Below are positions 9,991-27,620 of a DNA stretch of 56,832 bases, in pieces. Position 1 is the stretch's first letter, and each line of letters begins with the position of its first letter. The stretch covers positions 1 through 56,832 of the forward strand of contig JAQGBZ010000384.1 in the NCBI GenBank assembly GCA_034687125.1, read 5' to 3'. A model generated the notes under the pieces. It did not search any database, was not told the origin of the DNA, and saw only the letters and a program-made list of their open reading frames with translations. The translations under genes were made by a program, and so were the position numbers. Source of the stretch: Neelides folsomi. Taxonomy: Eukaryota; Arthropoda; Collembola; Neelipleona; Neelidae.

Positions 9991-12900
9991 ATGACTGGAA
10001 GTAGGAACGGGTTCGTGGTCGAAGATGACGATCCATCGGAATCAAATTCTAATGAAGACTTTGATCTTCACAAATACAATCAAGACCTTGTAAAGAGCAT
10101 TTTCGATATATTCGTCCGCTCTCACCCGGAATTAATTCTTAAAGATGATTCGGCTAAGACATTGGAAGAAAGAAGACGAGAGAACATCATTTTCCTTTTG
10201 CCCGTTTTGAGTTCAATCGACAGAATGAATTTTGATGAAGCCGTGGGAGAAGTCTTTTTCATTTTTTCCGAATTTCTTAATCTTATTTCATATCAATCGC
10301 CCAAGAGCGTAAATGAATACGAAAATGAATTCTGGTTATCTTTGAACATTTACAGCGAAATTCTTTCATCTTTGAATTCGATTGAAGGGAATCTTTTTGC
10401 TGAATCTTTCGAGCGTTTTACCATCCAAATGTTAAAAGTCTTGATCAAAAACAACGTGCTCAAATTAACAGACAAATTATATCGCTCGATGCTCGTCATT
10501 CTTCAAAAAATGTGGAATTTGCACAATCACAAGAAGAGTGAATCTTCTGAATTGGAAAATCTAATTGAACAAATAATCACAACTTCTTCAGAAAGTGAAA
10601 ATAAGAAACGGATTTTCCTATTCAAACTCATTTTTGAAAATGTTCGGGATCCTTCATCTCTCATTGATAAATTTCTCAATTCTCTCAATTTCTCCGACAA
10701 TCAATCAAACCTCACCTACTTAACAATCATCGTCCAATACGCCAAAGTTGGAAAAGAACAAAAACTCACATTTTTGATCAAAGCTCCAATATTCTCATTA
10801 ATCAAAAACAACTTGTCATCTTCAATTATCGGCCAAAGAGAAGAATCTTTATTTCTCCTTAAATACTTCACTTCCAATTTGCTCAAAAAACAAGAAATTG
10901 TGCAATATCGAGAAATTCGAAATTCCCTCATCGACCTTTCAGATTCCGATTTTGAAACTTTATGGGACACTTTTTTCGAATTGATGGAAATCCTCGATGA
11001 AAAGCAGCTCCATATCGTCACTCCATATTTGTCCAAATTATCAATATTTGAAAAGGATGAATTTAACGAAGCTCTTGATTGGTTTCTCCTCATTCTTTCC
11101 AAAATGCTCAATCATGAGAATCGTTCAGTTGTTAAAACAAGTCTCCAACTGTTGTTTAAACTTTCAACCTCAAAGGAATCAGTGATGAGATATTTCCAAA
11201 ATGAAGTTGTTCTTTATCTCAATAAGAACATTTCATGGGTGTTTGATGAAGATTTTTACTCCTTTTCTAAACTCTTTGCAAATTTTTTTGCCAACTATTT
11301 TAATGCCAATTCAAGTACAAGTGAGAAGAACCGAATAACGAAAGAGTGCGGACGCGAGCTTGACATTTTATTGAAAAACATCGAAGGCCTCAATCTTTAT
11401 TTCATCACTAATGGACTTAAGGAATTCTTTTCGACATTTTACTTTGATTGGAAGGAGGGAACATCGCCGATTGCAAACTTCATGAATTCCTTAACATCTT
11501 GCATTGCAAAAAGAAATCCAATGGAGAGATTTTGCCAACGTGAGTTTGAAAATGACATTGGGAAAATTTACAGCGAAGTCCTCAAGTCTTCTCCACAGTA
11601 TTTGGACGATGAGGATTTGATAATTATTGTCAAAGAACTCTCGAGGTTTTACGGAAGCATTCATAAAGAAACATTAGCAATGTTATTCAATGTATTAAAA
11701 TTCGAATTCATTTTTTCTTTCCAACAACACCAGAGCTTAATTCTTCTATTGGATCAAATGACCAGTGTTGAATATTTAGGATTCTTTCGATTCAAGCTTT
11801 CTCATATGTCAAGCCAGTGTTCATGGATTACCGAATACCATTTTAAAAAATGGAAAGAACTCTTAATTGAAGCATTGAAAAATTCCGATCCAATTCCGCA
11901 AAAAATCTATCGAATGTTGGAAGGAATTGAAGAGTTTGTGGAAGTGTTCAATATCCATTCATTCTACGAAAGGAGCTATAACAGTTTCAACCTTTGTGCT
12001 AATCCAACTCGTGAATATTTAATTGAGATATATAACTATCTTTACGATGATTTATTCCTCTCGTTTCCTTTAAGCAAAGAGTTGTTTTTCTTACTCAATA
12101 AGTCTTTTGGAGTTTGTAAGCGGATTAAGGAAATTATCGGGACCTCATTGTTGGAGGAAGTGAAATTGAAAAGAATTGAAAATTCCAAGCCGAATCTTTT
12201 CCTTTTCATTCAACTCCATTTGTTAACTGATCAAAAAAAGGATGAAAATCAATTGAGCTTCGACGATTTTCTTCAACTTTGTCCTTTGAATGATGAGAGA
12301 AGTAATTGGGAATTTGAAGTTCCAGTGGAATCGGAAATGATCAACAGATTGGAATCAGAATTTCATCAGCTCAAATTACAACTTTTAATTAATTTCCTAA
12401 AATCCAATGCGACAGATTTGACTTTAAATGTATTGGAAAAATCATCGGAATTTGTTTTAGACCAAATGGATAAAACGGGACCAAAAGGAATTTTAACTTC
12501 TCTCAAAGCTTTCATCGTCATTGCAAATCTACTTGAGGGGTTTGAACCAAATGAGTAAGATCACTTTTAATACAAATTGAATGTTTTTATTCGAAAAATT
12601 AATTTAATTTTTTTAATTTAATTTAAAATCTAATTTGGGTTTTTCATTCCAGACACATTTTGAACACTATTAAAAATTTTGCGAAAATCAGTTGGATGCA
12701 AATTTACGAGCTGAGAAAATGTGAATTTTTCAAAGAAGGAATTAAACTTTTTTCAAAATTGATCGTTCAGAACTCTTTAAAAGAAACTTGTATATTTATG
12801 AAGGTTTGAAATTAATTAAAATTTTCTTTATAACATTACATCAGTTTAAATGTAAATACAGTGTTGTCCATAAGTATCTTTCTTTTTTATACGATTGTTC

Positions 12901-15900
12901 ATTTAAAAAAGATACTTATGACCCATCCTGTATAACAGTAACATCAGTTTAAATGTTATTGTTTCAAACACATTTTGTTATTTAGTATGCAGATAAGATT
13001 CTTATTGAAGGCGACTCCGTTCCTCAGCTCCCTTTCATTCTTATGGAGTCAATGATGAGAGTGAGAGTGAATGCCAAAAGATTGCACTTTTATAATTTTT
13101 GCATTAAAGCTTCAACATTTGGTCCTGCTTGTCCTAAAGAACATCAGTGAGTTGAACAACATTTGTATCCTATATTAACTACAAACCGTTTACTTAATAA
13201 GTAAACATAGGGAATATCTAAACATGTAAAAAATAACAAAATTTTCTATGAATTTCCATATCATTTTCATTATCCCTATGTTTACTTATTAAGTAAACGG
13301 TTTGTATGTAAGAATATGTTTTATTTAGACAGGCCAAGTATTTCATACAAAATGATTGTATTGATGATAAATGTTTATATATCCTTTAATGATGATTTGA
13401 AATGGTTTTAAGGCTCGCACTCCAACTATGGGACATTTGCAATAAAGATCAACGTTACGACTTTGACAACGATCGCTTCAATGAAAACTTGTATGGGAAT
13501 TATATATTTTATTAATACTATATAATAATAAATTAGTTTTCATATTTAATAAATTATTTTAATGTAGGTTATATTTTAAAATTATAAATTGTATTTGCAG
13601 TACTTTCACTGCTGCTGCGAAAACAAGGTTTTGGTCAATCTTAAAATTAAAGGAAATTACAAAGGGCGATTCCACTGACTTCATAGCGCAAGAATTAATA
13701 GTCAAAATTGAACAAGACATGAAATCGAATAAGCGATATTTTTCCAATTCGCTTGAACATCGAAAGCGGCAGCGAATTGCTCAAACTTTACTTTGCTTCC
13801 AACCACAATATTCACCTGTAAAGTGACCAAATCAAAATATTTAAGAATTCTTTATTAATAATTTGCTTATAACAAGGATGATTAATTGGATTATGATTTT
13901 AAAATAAAATAGAATATGAAGAGTCTATTAACATTTAAATTGATGGATTCCCTTACAAAAGACAGCCCGCAACCAAGCGTCCGCTATTTTCTCGAATGGA
14001 TAATTATAAGAAACCTCATTGACGAACCAGAATTACATTCCGATTTTTTTAAATCATCAAAACGGGTAATTCAATGAAAATAATAAAATAATTAACAAAC
14101 TAACAAACAAAAAACCTAAATTATATTTTTAAGAAATTTTTAATATTAAACTATATTTGATATTCTTTAATATTTAAGCGATGGGAGGAACGAGTTGGAT
14201 TTGGAGTTAACTTTTCAACAATTTGTCGTCACGTGTCAGTTAATTTGGAAAAATCTGTGAAAGAATCATTTGCTCAAAAAGCTTTGTTTCACCTCCTTCA
14301 ACTCCTTTTTGGACAAAATTATACAGTTAGATTATACGCACAGGTTAATATTTATTTTAATTATACTTATTAATTATTAATATAACTTAATTAAATATTG
14401 AAAATGCTATTTAAATATTATAATTAAATATTTAAACAAAATAGTGCTAAAAACTAAACTTCAATTCAATTTTTAGGCTTCTTTCAAAATAATCTATGAA
14501 AATATTTATCAAACTCAATGTGAAACTGTTAAAGAATTTAAGGCAGCTTATGATGCTCTATTAGATGTCACAACCACTGGAAGATTTTCACTCAACGTTC
14601 TTAGCGATTTTTATGTTAATTGTTTTGATCCACTGAAACATTTCAAACTCGAAGTGCGCTAATCTTGAAAATATAAATATTATAATTCGTATATCATTTG
14701 CAATTACTAACAGAAATATTTTTTATTCTTTACATTGAGAAATGATGGCCAATAATTTTATTTGACTTCTAGGTAATTTTTGTTCTTCTTCCAAAACTCG
14801 CTGGAATGAAAATTGACGAATTTATAAGTGGGAGTGGAATGGATTTTGATCAAATATATCTATTTGATAGAGATGTTAGCTTAGAATATTCTCCAACTTC
14901 TGAAGAAATAAAAGATTTATATCTAAGTTATACCAAATCATGGCATTATAAAACAGTTTCAGGTAATCAGAATTTTCAAAATATTTTAATTACCATATTC
15001 ATTAATTTAAACCCGGTTTTTATTCCATCTTTAAATTTTAAAGAGTATATAAAGTAATGAACTGAATTATTAAAAGGGTACTTATCTTATGCTTGAATTT
15101 TTAGGCGACGGAAGAGAAATGGGAGAATTGGAGTCAATAAATACAAATGTGAAAAAGCAATTAGCGGGGGTTGAAGGAAAAAGTGGAAGTTTGCAAAAGA
15201 AAATTCAACCTTGGAAATTCCTTCCGATTGTTGAAGAAATTGAGGAATTTTCTTCTTCCCTTCAAAGCAGAAAACGTGTTGATGTGGACGAAGGACTCAT
15301 CGTTGTGGCTTCTCTCATTGATAGAATTCCAAATCTCGGAGGTCTTTGTCGAACATGTGAAATTTTTGGTGTTTCCAAATACGTTGTTTCAAGTCTAAGA
15401 ATCGTTGAGGACCAGCAGTTTAAAAATTTAAGTGTTTCGGCTCAAAAATGGGTTGAAATTCTTGAGGTTTGTGAATCAATTTTATCAAAGTTTTATGATT
15501 TCTTATGTTGTAAAATACATATACAATTTATTTAAAATTATTTTATAACAATTGGATAGATTCCTTCATCAGATTTAGAAACGTTTTTAAGTCAATATGA
15601 AAGAAAGGGTTATAGAATCTTTGGAATTGAGCAAACAGCAGAATCAACGAAATTAAACAATGTTAAATTTCCTAAGAAGAGTTTGCTTTTACTCGGGTAA
15701 GTTAATTTCGTTTAATTTGGGATTTTATAGCTTTTTGAATTATATAAAATAAATATACCTTTTATAATAATTTGTTTTGGGATTTTAAAGAAATGAAAAG
15801 TTTGGAATTCCGACCAACTTGCTTCATTTGGTTGAAGAGTGCCTTGAGATTCCTCAACGTGGTCTCATCAGATCCCTCAATGTTCACGTTTCTGGAGCTC

Positions 15901-15947
15901 TTTGCATTTGGGAATACGCCGTTCAACATAAATTCAATCCAATGTAA
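9991..15947 (+). CDS. TARBP1: TARBP1-like tRNA Gm18 2'-O-methyltransferase (SpoU/TrmH type)
   Basis: In other animals and in yeast (Trm3) this SPOUT enzyme methylates the ribose of G18 in tRNA using SAM. Exons: 9991-12554, 12653-12803, 12986-13146, 13413-13490, 13601-13817, 13913-14065, 14179-14343, 14477-14653, 14773-14962, 15105-15466, 15560-15696, 15791-15947. They total 4512 bases, 1503 aa, all in frame; human TARBP1 is about 1620. The long N-terminal part is helical and Leu/Phe-rich, as in the HEAT-like scaffold of the family. The C-terminal SpoU domain (about 1347-1500) carries all three signature segments: [16 protein letters not shown] with Asn1363, LLLLGNEKFGIP at the exon 11/12 junction, and [18 protein letters not shown] followed by IWEY. 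The first exon is 2.56 kb without an intron, unlike the short exons after it. Two MITE-like repeats sit in its introns. Confidence 0.95.
12859..12930. mobile_element. Palindromic MITE, copy 1 (TARBP1 intron 2)
   Basis: A 72-bp near-perfect palindrome starting cagtgttgtccataagtatc and ending gatacttatgacccatcctg, flanked by TA on both sides. It is nearly identical to the reverse complement of the element at 47641-47714. TA flanks suggest a Tc1/mariner-type target-site duplication. It has no coding capacity. Confidence 0.75.
13180..13306. mobile_element. MITE with 36-bp terminal inverted repeats (TARBP1 intron 3)
   Basis: Left arm tacaaaccgtttacttaata (continuing to about 13215) is matched base for base by a right arm ending aagtaaacggtttgta at 13306. 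About 55 bp of AT-rich spacer lies between the arms. The outermost TA can be read as the target duplication, as for Tc1/mariner-type MITEs. It is non-coding and unrelated in sequence to the smaller palindrome at 12859. Confidence 0.75.
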
Positions 15948-17310
15948 GAAATTTCAATTCAAGCTATTAATATTATATTTATAGTATTAAATTATTTCCG
16001 ATATTAGAATATTATATAAAATAAATAAATTAACATTTTTATTAAAATTATTTAATTCGTCATTTCATAATTTATCTATTTTACATATTTATATTATGTA
16101 TACTTTTATTATTATACTATATACATATTGTAAAAATTAAATATTAAAAATAAAAAATGAAGGGAAATGAAATTTTTTACTTCCGCATTTAAATGAGACA
16201 TACGATGATAATAGTAGGAATTAAATGCATTAACTTATCTTTATTAATAATAGGTAGTATCTTTATAATTTTGTAAATAATGTTATATACCCGAGTATAA
16301 GGCCTGTTGTAAAGATAAGTAAAGACATAAAAATGCGGGCATTATCGAGATAATATGAAGTGCGTGTTACATCCGGTGATTGTGCTCACTTCATGATGGA
16401 TGAAAGTGAGTGTGTGCCCTTGAAGGGCTCCTGATATTGAGAGAGAGAGTCCTTTAATTGATCTGAGGGAGACGGGGAAGAGGTAAGAGAGAAATCCAGG
16501 TGATTTCGTAGTTGTGATTGGATAGAGTGAGGGCTTGGTTTGAGGGAGCCATCTGCCGGCGACTCGGTCTGATCCTTCAACTCCGCCTCGCAGTTTCAAA
16601 TGTTACACCTCCTCCCCACGACATTCATCAAGAGGAATCCGACCCGGGTCAAGAGTTCACCCTCACTGATCTACCCACATCGGGACGGAAGTGTCTTGGT
16701 TGTTCATTTATCCTCGGTCCAGTTGGGATTCCGAGCTTGGGGGATTTCTTCCGAAGGCTTCAACGAGTAAGGTAGTCATGTTCTCATTAAGCCGCTTAGT
16801 CAACCAATTTTCATTTACTTTTCCTCCCCCTTTGACATTTAATTCATAATTGTAAGCCAATTATGAAGAATCGATTAGCTAATTACCAATGTGTTATTTC
16901 AAGTTTGAAAAGTTTAAATAGATTCAATGTTTTATATTTACATCCAATTGCGTCATGAAAGTTGGATGGGTTTCAAATTGTGGTAGCAAAAAATCAATAT
17001 ATGATTTCCGCTAAGTCATCCAAGTTATATTAATTTATTATTTTAACCAATGCAATATGTCAGCTATCATTAATTTAACAGTTACTTGCATCCTTTTAAT
17101 TCAGCATTTTCATTATTGATTTATGGTTTTCTAAAATAAAAATAAAATTAATTCCTAAAATTATAAGTTTGACTATTTTTTAATTCCCATTTTGTGTAAT
17201 GTGGAATAATATTTCATTTCAGGTCGAATCCCATTTGGTTGTGTAATTGAAACTCTGAAAGAGGCTGAGGATTTGGCTTTAACTTCATCACTTGAGCATC
17301 GCTTTTGAGA
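15948..17310. promoter_or_regulatory. USP7 upstream region with probable non-coding first exon
   Basis: 15948-16330 is plain AT-rich. From about 16340 to 16766 the GC content rises clearly. This block ends at a good donor (ACGA|GTAAGG, GT at 16767) and the next strong acceptor is atttcag before 17223, 88 bases upstream of the USP7 ATG. I read 16340-16766 as promoter plus 5' UTR exon and 17223-17310 as 5' UTR on the coding exon. Open frames on both strands inside the block (such as 16518-16775 +) match no family and probably reflect GC-rich UTR. Confidence 0.45.
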
Positions 17311-22568
<5,258 letters not shown>

Positions 22569-23678
22569 TTTCATTCAAGAGATCCATACTAAAATTAAAA
22601 GGATAAATTCAGGAATTTTAACAAAAAAAGTCAAAAAACGTAATGAGTGAACTTTTAATTGGGAAATATTAAATTTTTATGAAGATAATTGAGAAAGTCA
22701 AAAACTGATTTTTACATAATATAATAAGTTTCTTCCACACTTATAATATCTCGCTATTCTTCATTTAAATATTGCTATTCATTATAATTATATTGACTAT
22801 TAGAAAGAAAATATTTGATACTGTCATTCTTAACTTTTATGCATCATATAACAATTCGTTTTTTTGAATATGTATAAGAATAATATATGGATTTATAATA
22901 TATTTAAAATATTTATTTCTCGATCAAATGAATGAATATTTGAAAATATACAATTATCTAATTCAGAAATTTATCGATGGTAAATATATTATAAATGTGT
23001 GAAATGTTTTAAGAATGTAAAACGCGAGTTTTTTTCCTATTTTGCTTATCTTAGAGAGATGATTATTAATTTAATATATTTAACAATATATTTAAATATA
23101 TTCTTAATTATTTGTGACAAGTCCCTTCGCATCTTCTAATTTTTAAAAATGACGTTTCCTCTAAAAAGCAATATTAATTAGCTATTAGGAGAAATTATCT
23201 ACTTTTTAAGTGTATGAATCATATTAGAATCAAACAATTAAATTTGTGTAAATTAAATCACATGAATTCCTCCATTTTTGCCTTTGTCCCATATGTGTTG
23301 AAGGAATCGTGTAAATCTGAAGTGAAGAAGTCTTTGAAGTGAATTTATGATGTATAGTGAACGCTTTGTGTACTTGATGTTATGAACCACTCAATTGTTG
23401 AACTGAGCGTTATTTAATGAAACAATTAGTTAAATTTTTATTACAATATTATCCTAATATAAGTTATAAATTAAAGTATATTTATGAGAATTACCTAATA
23501 ATAATATTACATTTTATTAGATGACTTACCTAAGAGTTTAATGTAAATATATAGTAAGTATGTAATTAACAATACAATAAAAATGTAAAAATTCAAATAA
23601 ATAATTTACAATGGTTAAAGATGAGGATTAAATGGGATTCATACAAAACATGCATTTGGGCAAAACCCAGGTAAAACT
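22569..23678. other. Intergenic AT-rich sequence downstream of USP7
   Basis: Contains the USP7 3' UTR and AT-rich spacer with no supported gene. Nothing else recognised before the transposon-derived element. Confidence 0.4.
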
Positions 23679-24454
23679 GGCAAATACAAGTTAGTAGGCT
23701 CCCGACCTACAAGTAAGCTGCCCACCCGACCTACAAGTTAGCAGACCATTTTCCTTTAACATTATATGCCCTATCTCACATACAAGTTAGCCGCCCATCC
23801 GACCCACAAGTAAGCCGCCTAGCAGACTCCCGACCTAAAAGAGACCCGACCTTTTCTTAAATGGCCCGAAATCAATGTATGATAGAAATAAATTCAAAAA
23901 TAAATTATTTCAACTCTTTTCATCACACTATATACATACCTAAATATTTTTACAATTGATTTCACATAAATATATTGTAGTTCTTAACCTTTTAAGATCT
24001 GGGGCTTAATTTATAAAGCCGTTTTATAAATGTAACGTTGCATATATGAAATGAATTTAATTTTTCTGCACATTTTGTCGTGCAGAATCATCTCGGAATT
24101 TCATCCAACGGGAGTCCAAGTCGTCTTTTGACATTGTGCAATGCCAAACACGAAGTGATGATTTTAATTGTTCTTTGCGTGTTGTAAATCATTTTACCTC
24201 CTGTTTGGTGTATTCTCCTAAACGAATTTTTGAAATCCCCGAGAGCATTTTCAACTAATCGTCTTGTTCTTTTGTGTGTATCATTATATCTTTGTTGTTC
24301 CGTTTGTGGATTCAAAAAAGGCGTCAAGAGCCAAGGTTCACATGGGTAGCCCGAGTCGGGTCTCTTGTAGGTCGGGAGTCTGCTAGGCGGCTTACTTGTG
24401 GGTCGGATGGGCGGCTAACTTGTAGGTCGGGAGCCTACTAACTTGTATTTGCCC
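23679..24454. mobile_element. Degenerate PIF/Harbinger-derived element with long inverted ends
   Basis: 776 bp bounded by inverted ends: left ggcaaatacaagttagtagg, right its complement ending gtatttgccc. The arms run about 100-170 bp. They carry short internal direct repeats of the type cccgacctacaagtaagc; the left arm has about 75 bp more than the right. The interior on the minus strand encodes the end of a Harbinger/HARBI1-type transposase. The 8-bp sequence gtaaaact flanks the element immediately on both sides (23671-23678 and 24455-24462) and may be the target duplication. With only a transposase fragment it cannot be autonomous. Confidence 0.75.
24088..24357 (-). pseudogene. C-terminal fragment of a Harbinger (DDE_Tnp_4) transposase
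   Basis: Minus-strand frame from the right inverted arm to a stop at 24088-24090. It reads DSGYPCEPWLLTPFLNP, then TEQQRYNDTHKRTRRLVENA, LGDFKNSFRR and IITSCLALHNVKRRLG. The D-S-G-Y-P..PWL.TPF block holds the second catalytic Asp of PIF/Harbinger nucleases. The Y-N..H...R...E...G..K..F block and the C.LHN ending are typical of the C terminus. The N-terminal two thirds and any Myb-like partner are missing, so it is a dead internal-deletion copy. Confidence 0.8.
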
Positions 24455-24462
24455 GTAAAACT

Positions 24463-25129
24463 CCAAACCCGTAAAACCTGTCTATAATAGAACCTTTCAT
24501 TTGCTAACGTTTTTTAATCCTCTGCATAGATCTTCATTAAAACTATAAATTATTATATTTTAAACTTAACAGTTTTTTGCTTCCTTTGGGATTAATTGGG
24601 ATTAATTATTGATTTGTTAATGAATTGTATTTATTGAGCATGCTAATTTTTATGTTAAATAAATACATAAATTAATAAATTTAAATTTGATTTGTTGTCA
24701 GTCGGCTTAATGTTAGCCGAAGCATTCGTGAATCATTTAGAGGAAATTGCCATTTTGAGTAGCTAAAAAAGGCGAGATGCCAAAAAATTTCATTTTATAA
24801 AAATACACCCAAATTGAGGGAAGGGGAATTCTCCGCTCCTCAGTTCCGCACACAAAACTTCGGTCCGCTCCGCTCAGTCTTTAACAATTTCTTTTCAATA
24901 ATGAAGACTTGATAAAGAGAAATTTAGTGAGAGAACTTAAAGAGTATCAATACTCTATTGTAGTTAAACATGTCTTAATTATTAGCACGTTTACAATTTT
25001 TACTTTATAGAATTGAAAATCATAAATTATAGGTATTTCCATTTACTGAATCAATTTGGACATAAAAGTAAACTCTAATTCATTTTAAACTGTTTCGATC
25101 AACAAAATAGTAAATACAAGAAAATCAAG
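24463..25129. other. ACOT9 upstream region
   Basis: No gene seen. A pyrimidine-rich, less AT-rich patch at about 24825-24890 (ctccgctcctcagttccgca) lies 240-300 bases upstream of the ACOT9 ATG and could mark its core promoter. The rest is AT-rich. Confidence 0.3.
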
Positions 25130-27620
25130 ATGCTGAAATTAATAAGGTCAGTTAAATGAATTACTTAATACATTCTGAACATTCAATGGCCGGAACATTC
25201 AATGTCATTGGTCTTGATTAAATATTTATCTTAACTTGTTAAATATAGAAGGATGAATTACAAGTTGGGTAGTAGGAGATTTGTCTCTCCTTTGATATCT
25301 TCAACACGAGGATTGTTTATTCATCCCCAACCAGATTACATCCCTCAGATAACAATGGCAGAAAGTAAACATTGATTATTAATCAAAAGTCTTATCTCTC
25401 TCTATTACTCCTTCATATTTACAGATAACTATTTACATTATAAAGTCAATTACCTAATATGCTAAATATTTAGAATATTTAATATCATATATAGAAGATT
25501 TTACTTTAATAATCTTATGAGATGAGAATAATTAATTGTTTATTTAATTTAAACGTCAAGTTATGAACACGTTTGCGAGGGAAGTTGGAGCTGTTTCTGA
25601 ATACACTCCTGCCGGCATTCAAGAAGCAATCGAGAAGCGAAGAAAATTGACCGATCTTCTCCCAAGGGATCGAAATGAACTTCCGCCAAGGAAAATGGAA
25701 GAATCATTTGTTTCGGCCATCATCCCAATTAAATCTGATTTGGAATTGAGGGAAAGATACGTCACCTTCTTTGGGACTGTAAGAGTTGGAAGATTACTTG
25801 AAGACTTGGACATTTTTGCAGGTTAATTAAGATTTAGATTCACAGATAATTAATAATCTACTATATAATCATAAATAATATATTTTACTTAATATTCTTA
25901 AAAGCTTAATTTTTCTATTAGTACATAATGACAATTAAAATTTTTAGTTTACTCGTGTTACAAACATATACTGAATCCGAAATCTCAGGGACATCCGAAT
26001 CCATATTCAGTCGTCACTGCCTTAGTTGATAGTATACATTTTTCAGGAGTCACTATCAAAGTACATAAAATAAGAATATCTGGATATGGTATTTGTTCAG
26101 CTAACATGAATGAATTAAATGTTTGTATATAAATTGTAGACAAACGAAGACATACGGCTTTGTGGACATGTGAGCTGGGTTGGAAAATCTTCAATGGAAG
26201 TTTCTGTCCTAATTGATCAAAAGGATGAAAATGGGGATTGGGTAAAATTGACAAATGCCGTTTTTGTTATGGTCGCTCGGGATCCTTTAAACCAAGGTGC
26301 TGCAATTATTAATCCGCTAATTACCCAAAATGAAGGAGAAAGACAATTTTTACTTCAAGGCGAAGGTAAACAAATATTGCTTTTATTATTATATTTATCC
26401 ATCTGAATAATATAATAAGAATATTATTTAAATACGATTAGTTGATGGTTTCAGAACGAAGCCGTAAAAGAAGAAACGCAGAAGATTTGTCAATTCGAAA
26501 ACCACCAAATGAAGAAGAGAGAGGAATTATTCATCAATTGTATTTGGATAATTTGGATGATCGTTATGAAGGATTCAGAAGGAAAGTTTTGCCTGTTAAT
26601 TCCAAGTTAATGGAAGATTGCAAACTGAACACTCTTTTACTTTGTCATCCACAGGTAAAAAAATCTCATTTGGATAATATTTATGTAATAATTAATAATA
26701 CATTATCACAATACTCACAACCACGTATATAGTAATATCCGTTTAACAATTTCTGTTTTAGTACCGAAATCGTTTCAACAAAATCTTTGGTGGTTTTATT
26801 ATGAGACAGGCCTTTGAATTGGCGTTTGCAAATGTCTACATGTACACGTAAGTTATTTATATATGCAAAATAAATTATATAAATTATTTCGGAGAATGCT
26901 AAATAACTAAACTAAAAGACTTATTTTCATCTTTAATTTGTTAATAGGAGAAAGCGGCCATCCATTTTAAATATTGACGATATTCTTTTTAAGAAACCTG
27001 TTGAAATTGGATCGCTCTTAAGATTCTCTGCAACGGTAAGATTGATTATCTTAATAATACCAACACTATTAGATATATGATTTTAACCTGAGAAATAACA
27101 TACTAAAAAGCACTTCAATAAATGTAATTTCATATTTGTACATTTTCAGATTGGTTATGTTGAAGGGGAGTATGTTCATATTCCGGTACAGAATACATTG
27201 AAACTTAATTAATTATTTCACAATCGACTATGTATAAAATACAATATTGATAATTACATAACATAATAAATAATACAGGTCATCGCTGAAGTGTTAAATC
27301 CAGAAAATGGTCAAAGAGATGTAACAAATGTTTTTCATTTTACATTTCACGGCGGCGAGGATTTGTCCACTCTCATACCAAATACTTATCAAGGTTTAAT
27401 AATATTGTTATTAGAATATATCTTTAAATATTCTTTAATCTATAAATATTCAAGAATATAAGATAGTAAGATTATGAATAACATAATTACATCTTTGGTT
27501 AAAGCCTTTAACTTAAAGGTAAATGGTTATTTTAAATTCTTTTCAGAATCAATGCTCTACTTGGAAGCACGCAGACATTTTAAAGATATGATGAAACATC
27601 AAGGATCGAACTTCAATTAA
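25130..27620 (+). CDS. ACOT9: Mitochondrial acyl-CoA thioesterase, ACOT9-like (double hotdog)
   Basis: Hydrolyses acyl-CoA to free acid and CoA; family members act in mitochondria. Exons: 25130-25146, 25249-25364, 25561-25821, 25948-26060, 26140-26365, 26455-26654, 26762-26847, 26948-27035, 27150-27185, 27279-27393, 27547-27620. They give 1332 bases, 443 aa, close to human ACOT9 (439). The N terminus (MLKLIRRMNYKLGSRRFVSP) is rich in Arg/Lys/Ser with no acid, as expected of a mitochondrial targeting peptide. This supports the tiny first coding exon of 17 bases. First hotdog: YVTFFGTVRVGRLLEDLD, PYSVVTALVDSI, CGHVSWVGKSSMEV, AVFVMVARD. Second: FNKIFGGFIMRQAFELAF, DDILFKKPVEIGSLL, TNVFHFTF, ending QESMLYLEARRHF. 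The second hotdog carries the clear F-G-G helix typical of these enzymes. Confidence 0.95.

Noticed and set aside
10716..11111. Minus-strand open frame of 131 codons inside TARBP1 exon 1
   Set aside because: Antisense shadow of a long real exon.
16342..16775. Open frames on both strands in the GC-rich block before USP7
   Set aside because: No similarity to any family; frames on both strands at once suggest GC-rich UTR/promoter rather than protein.
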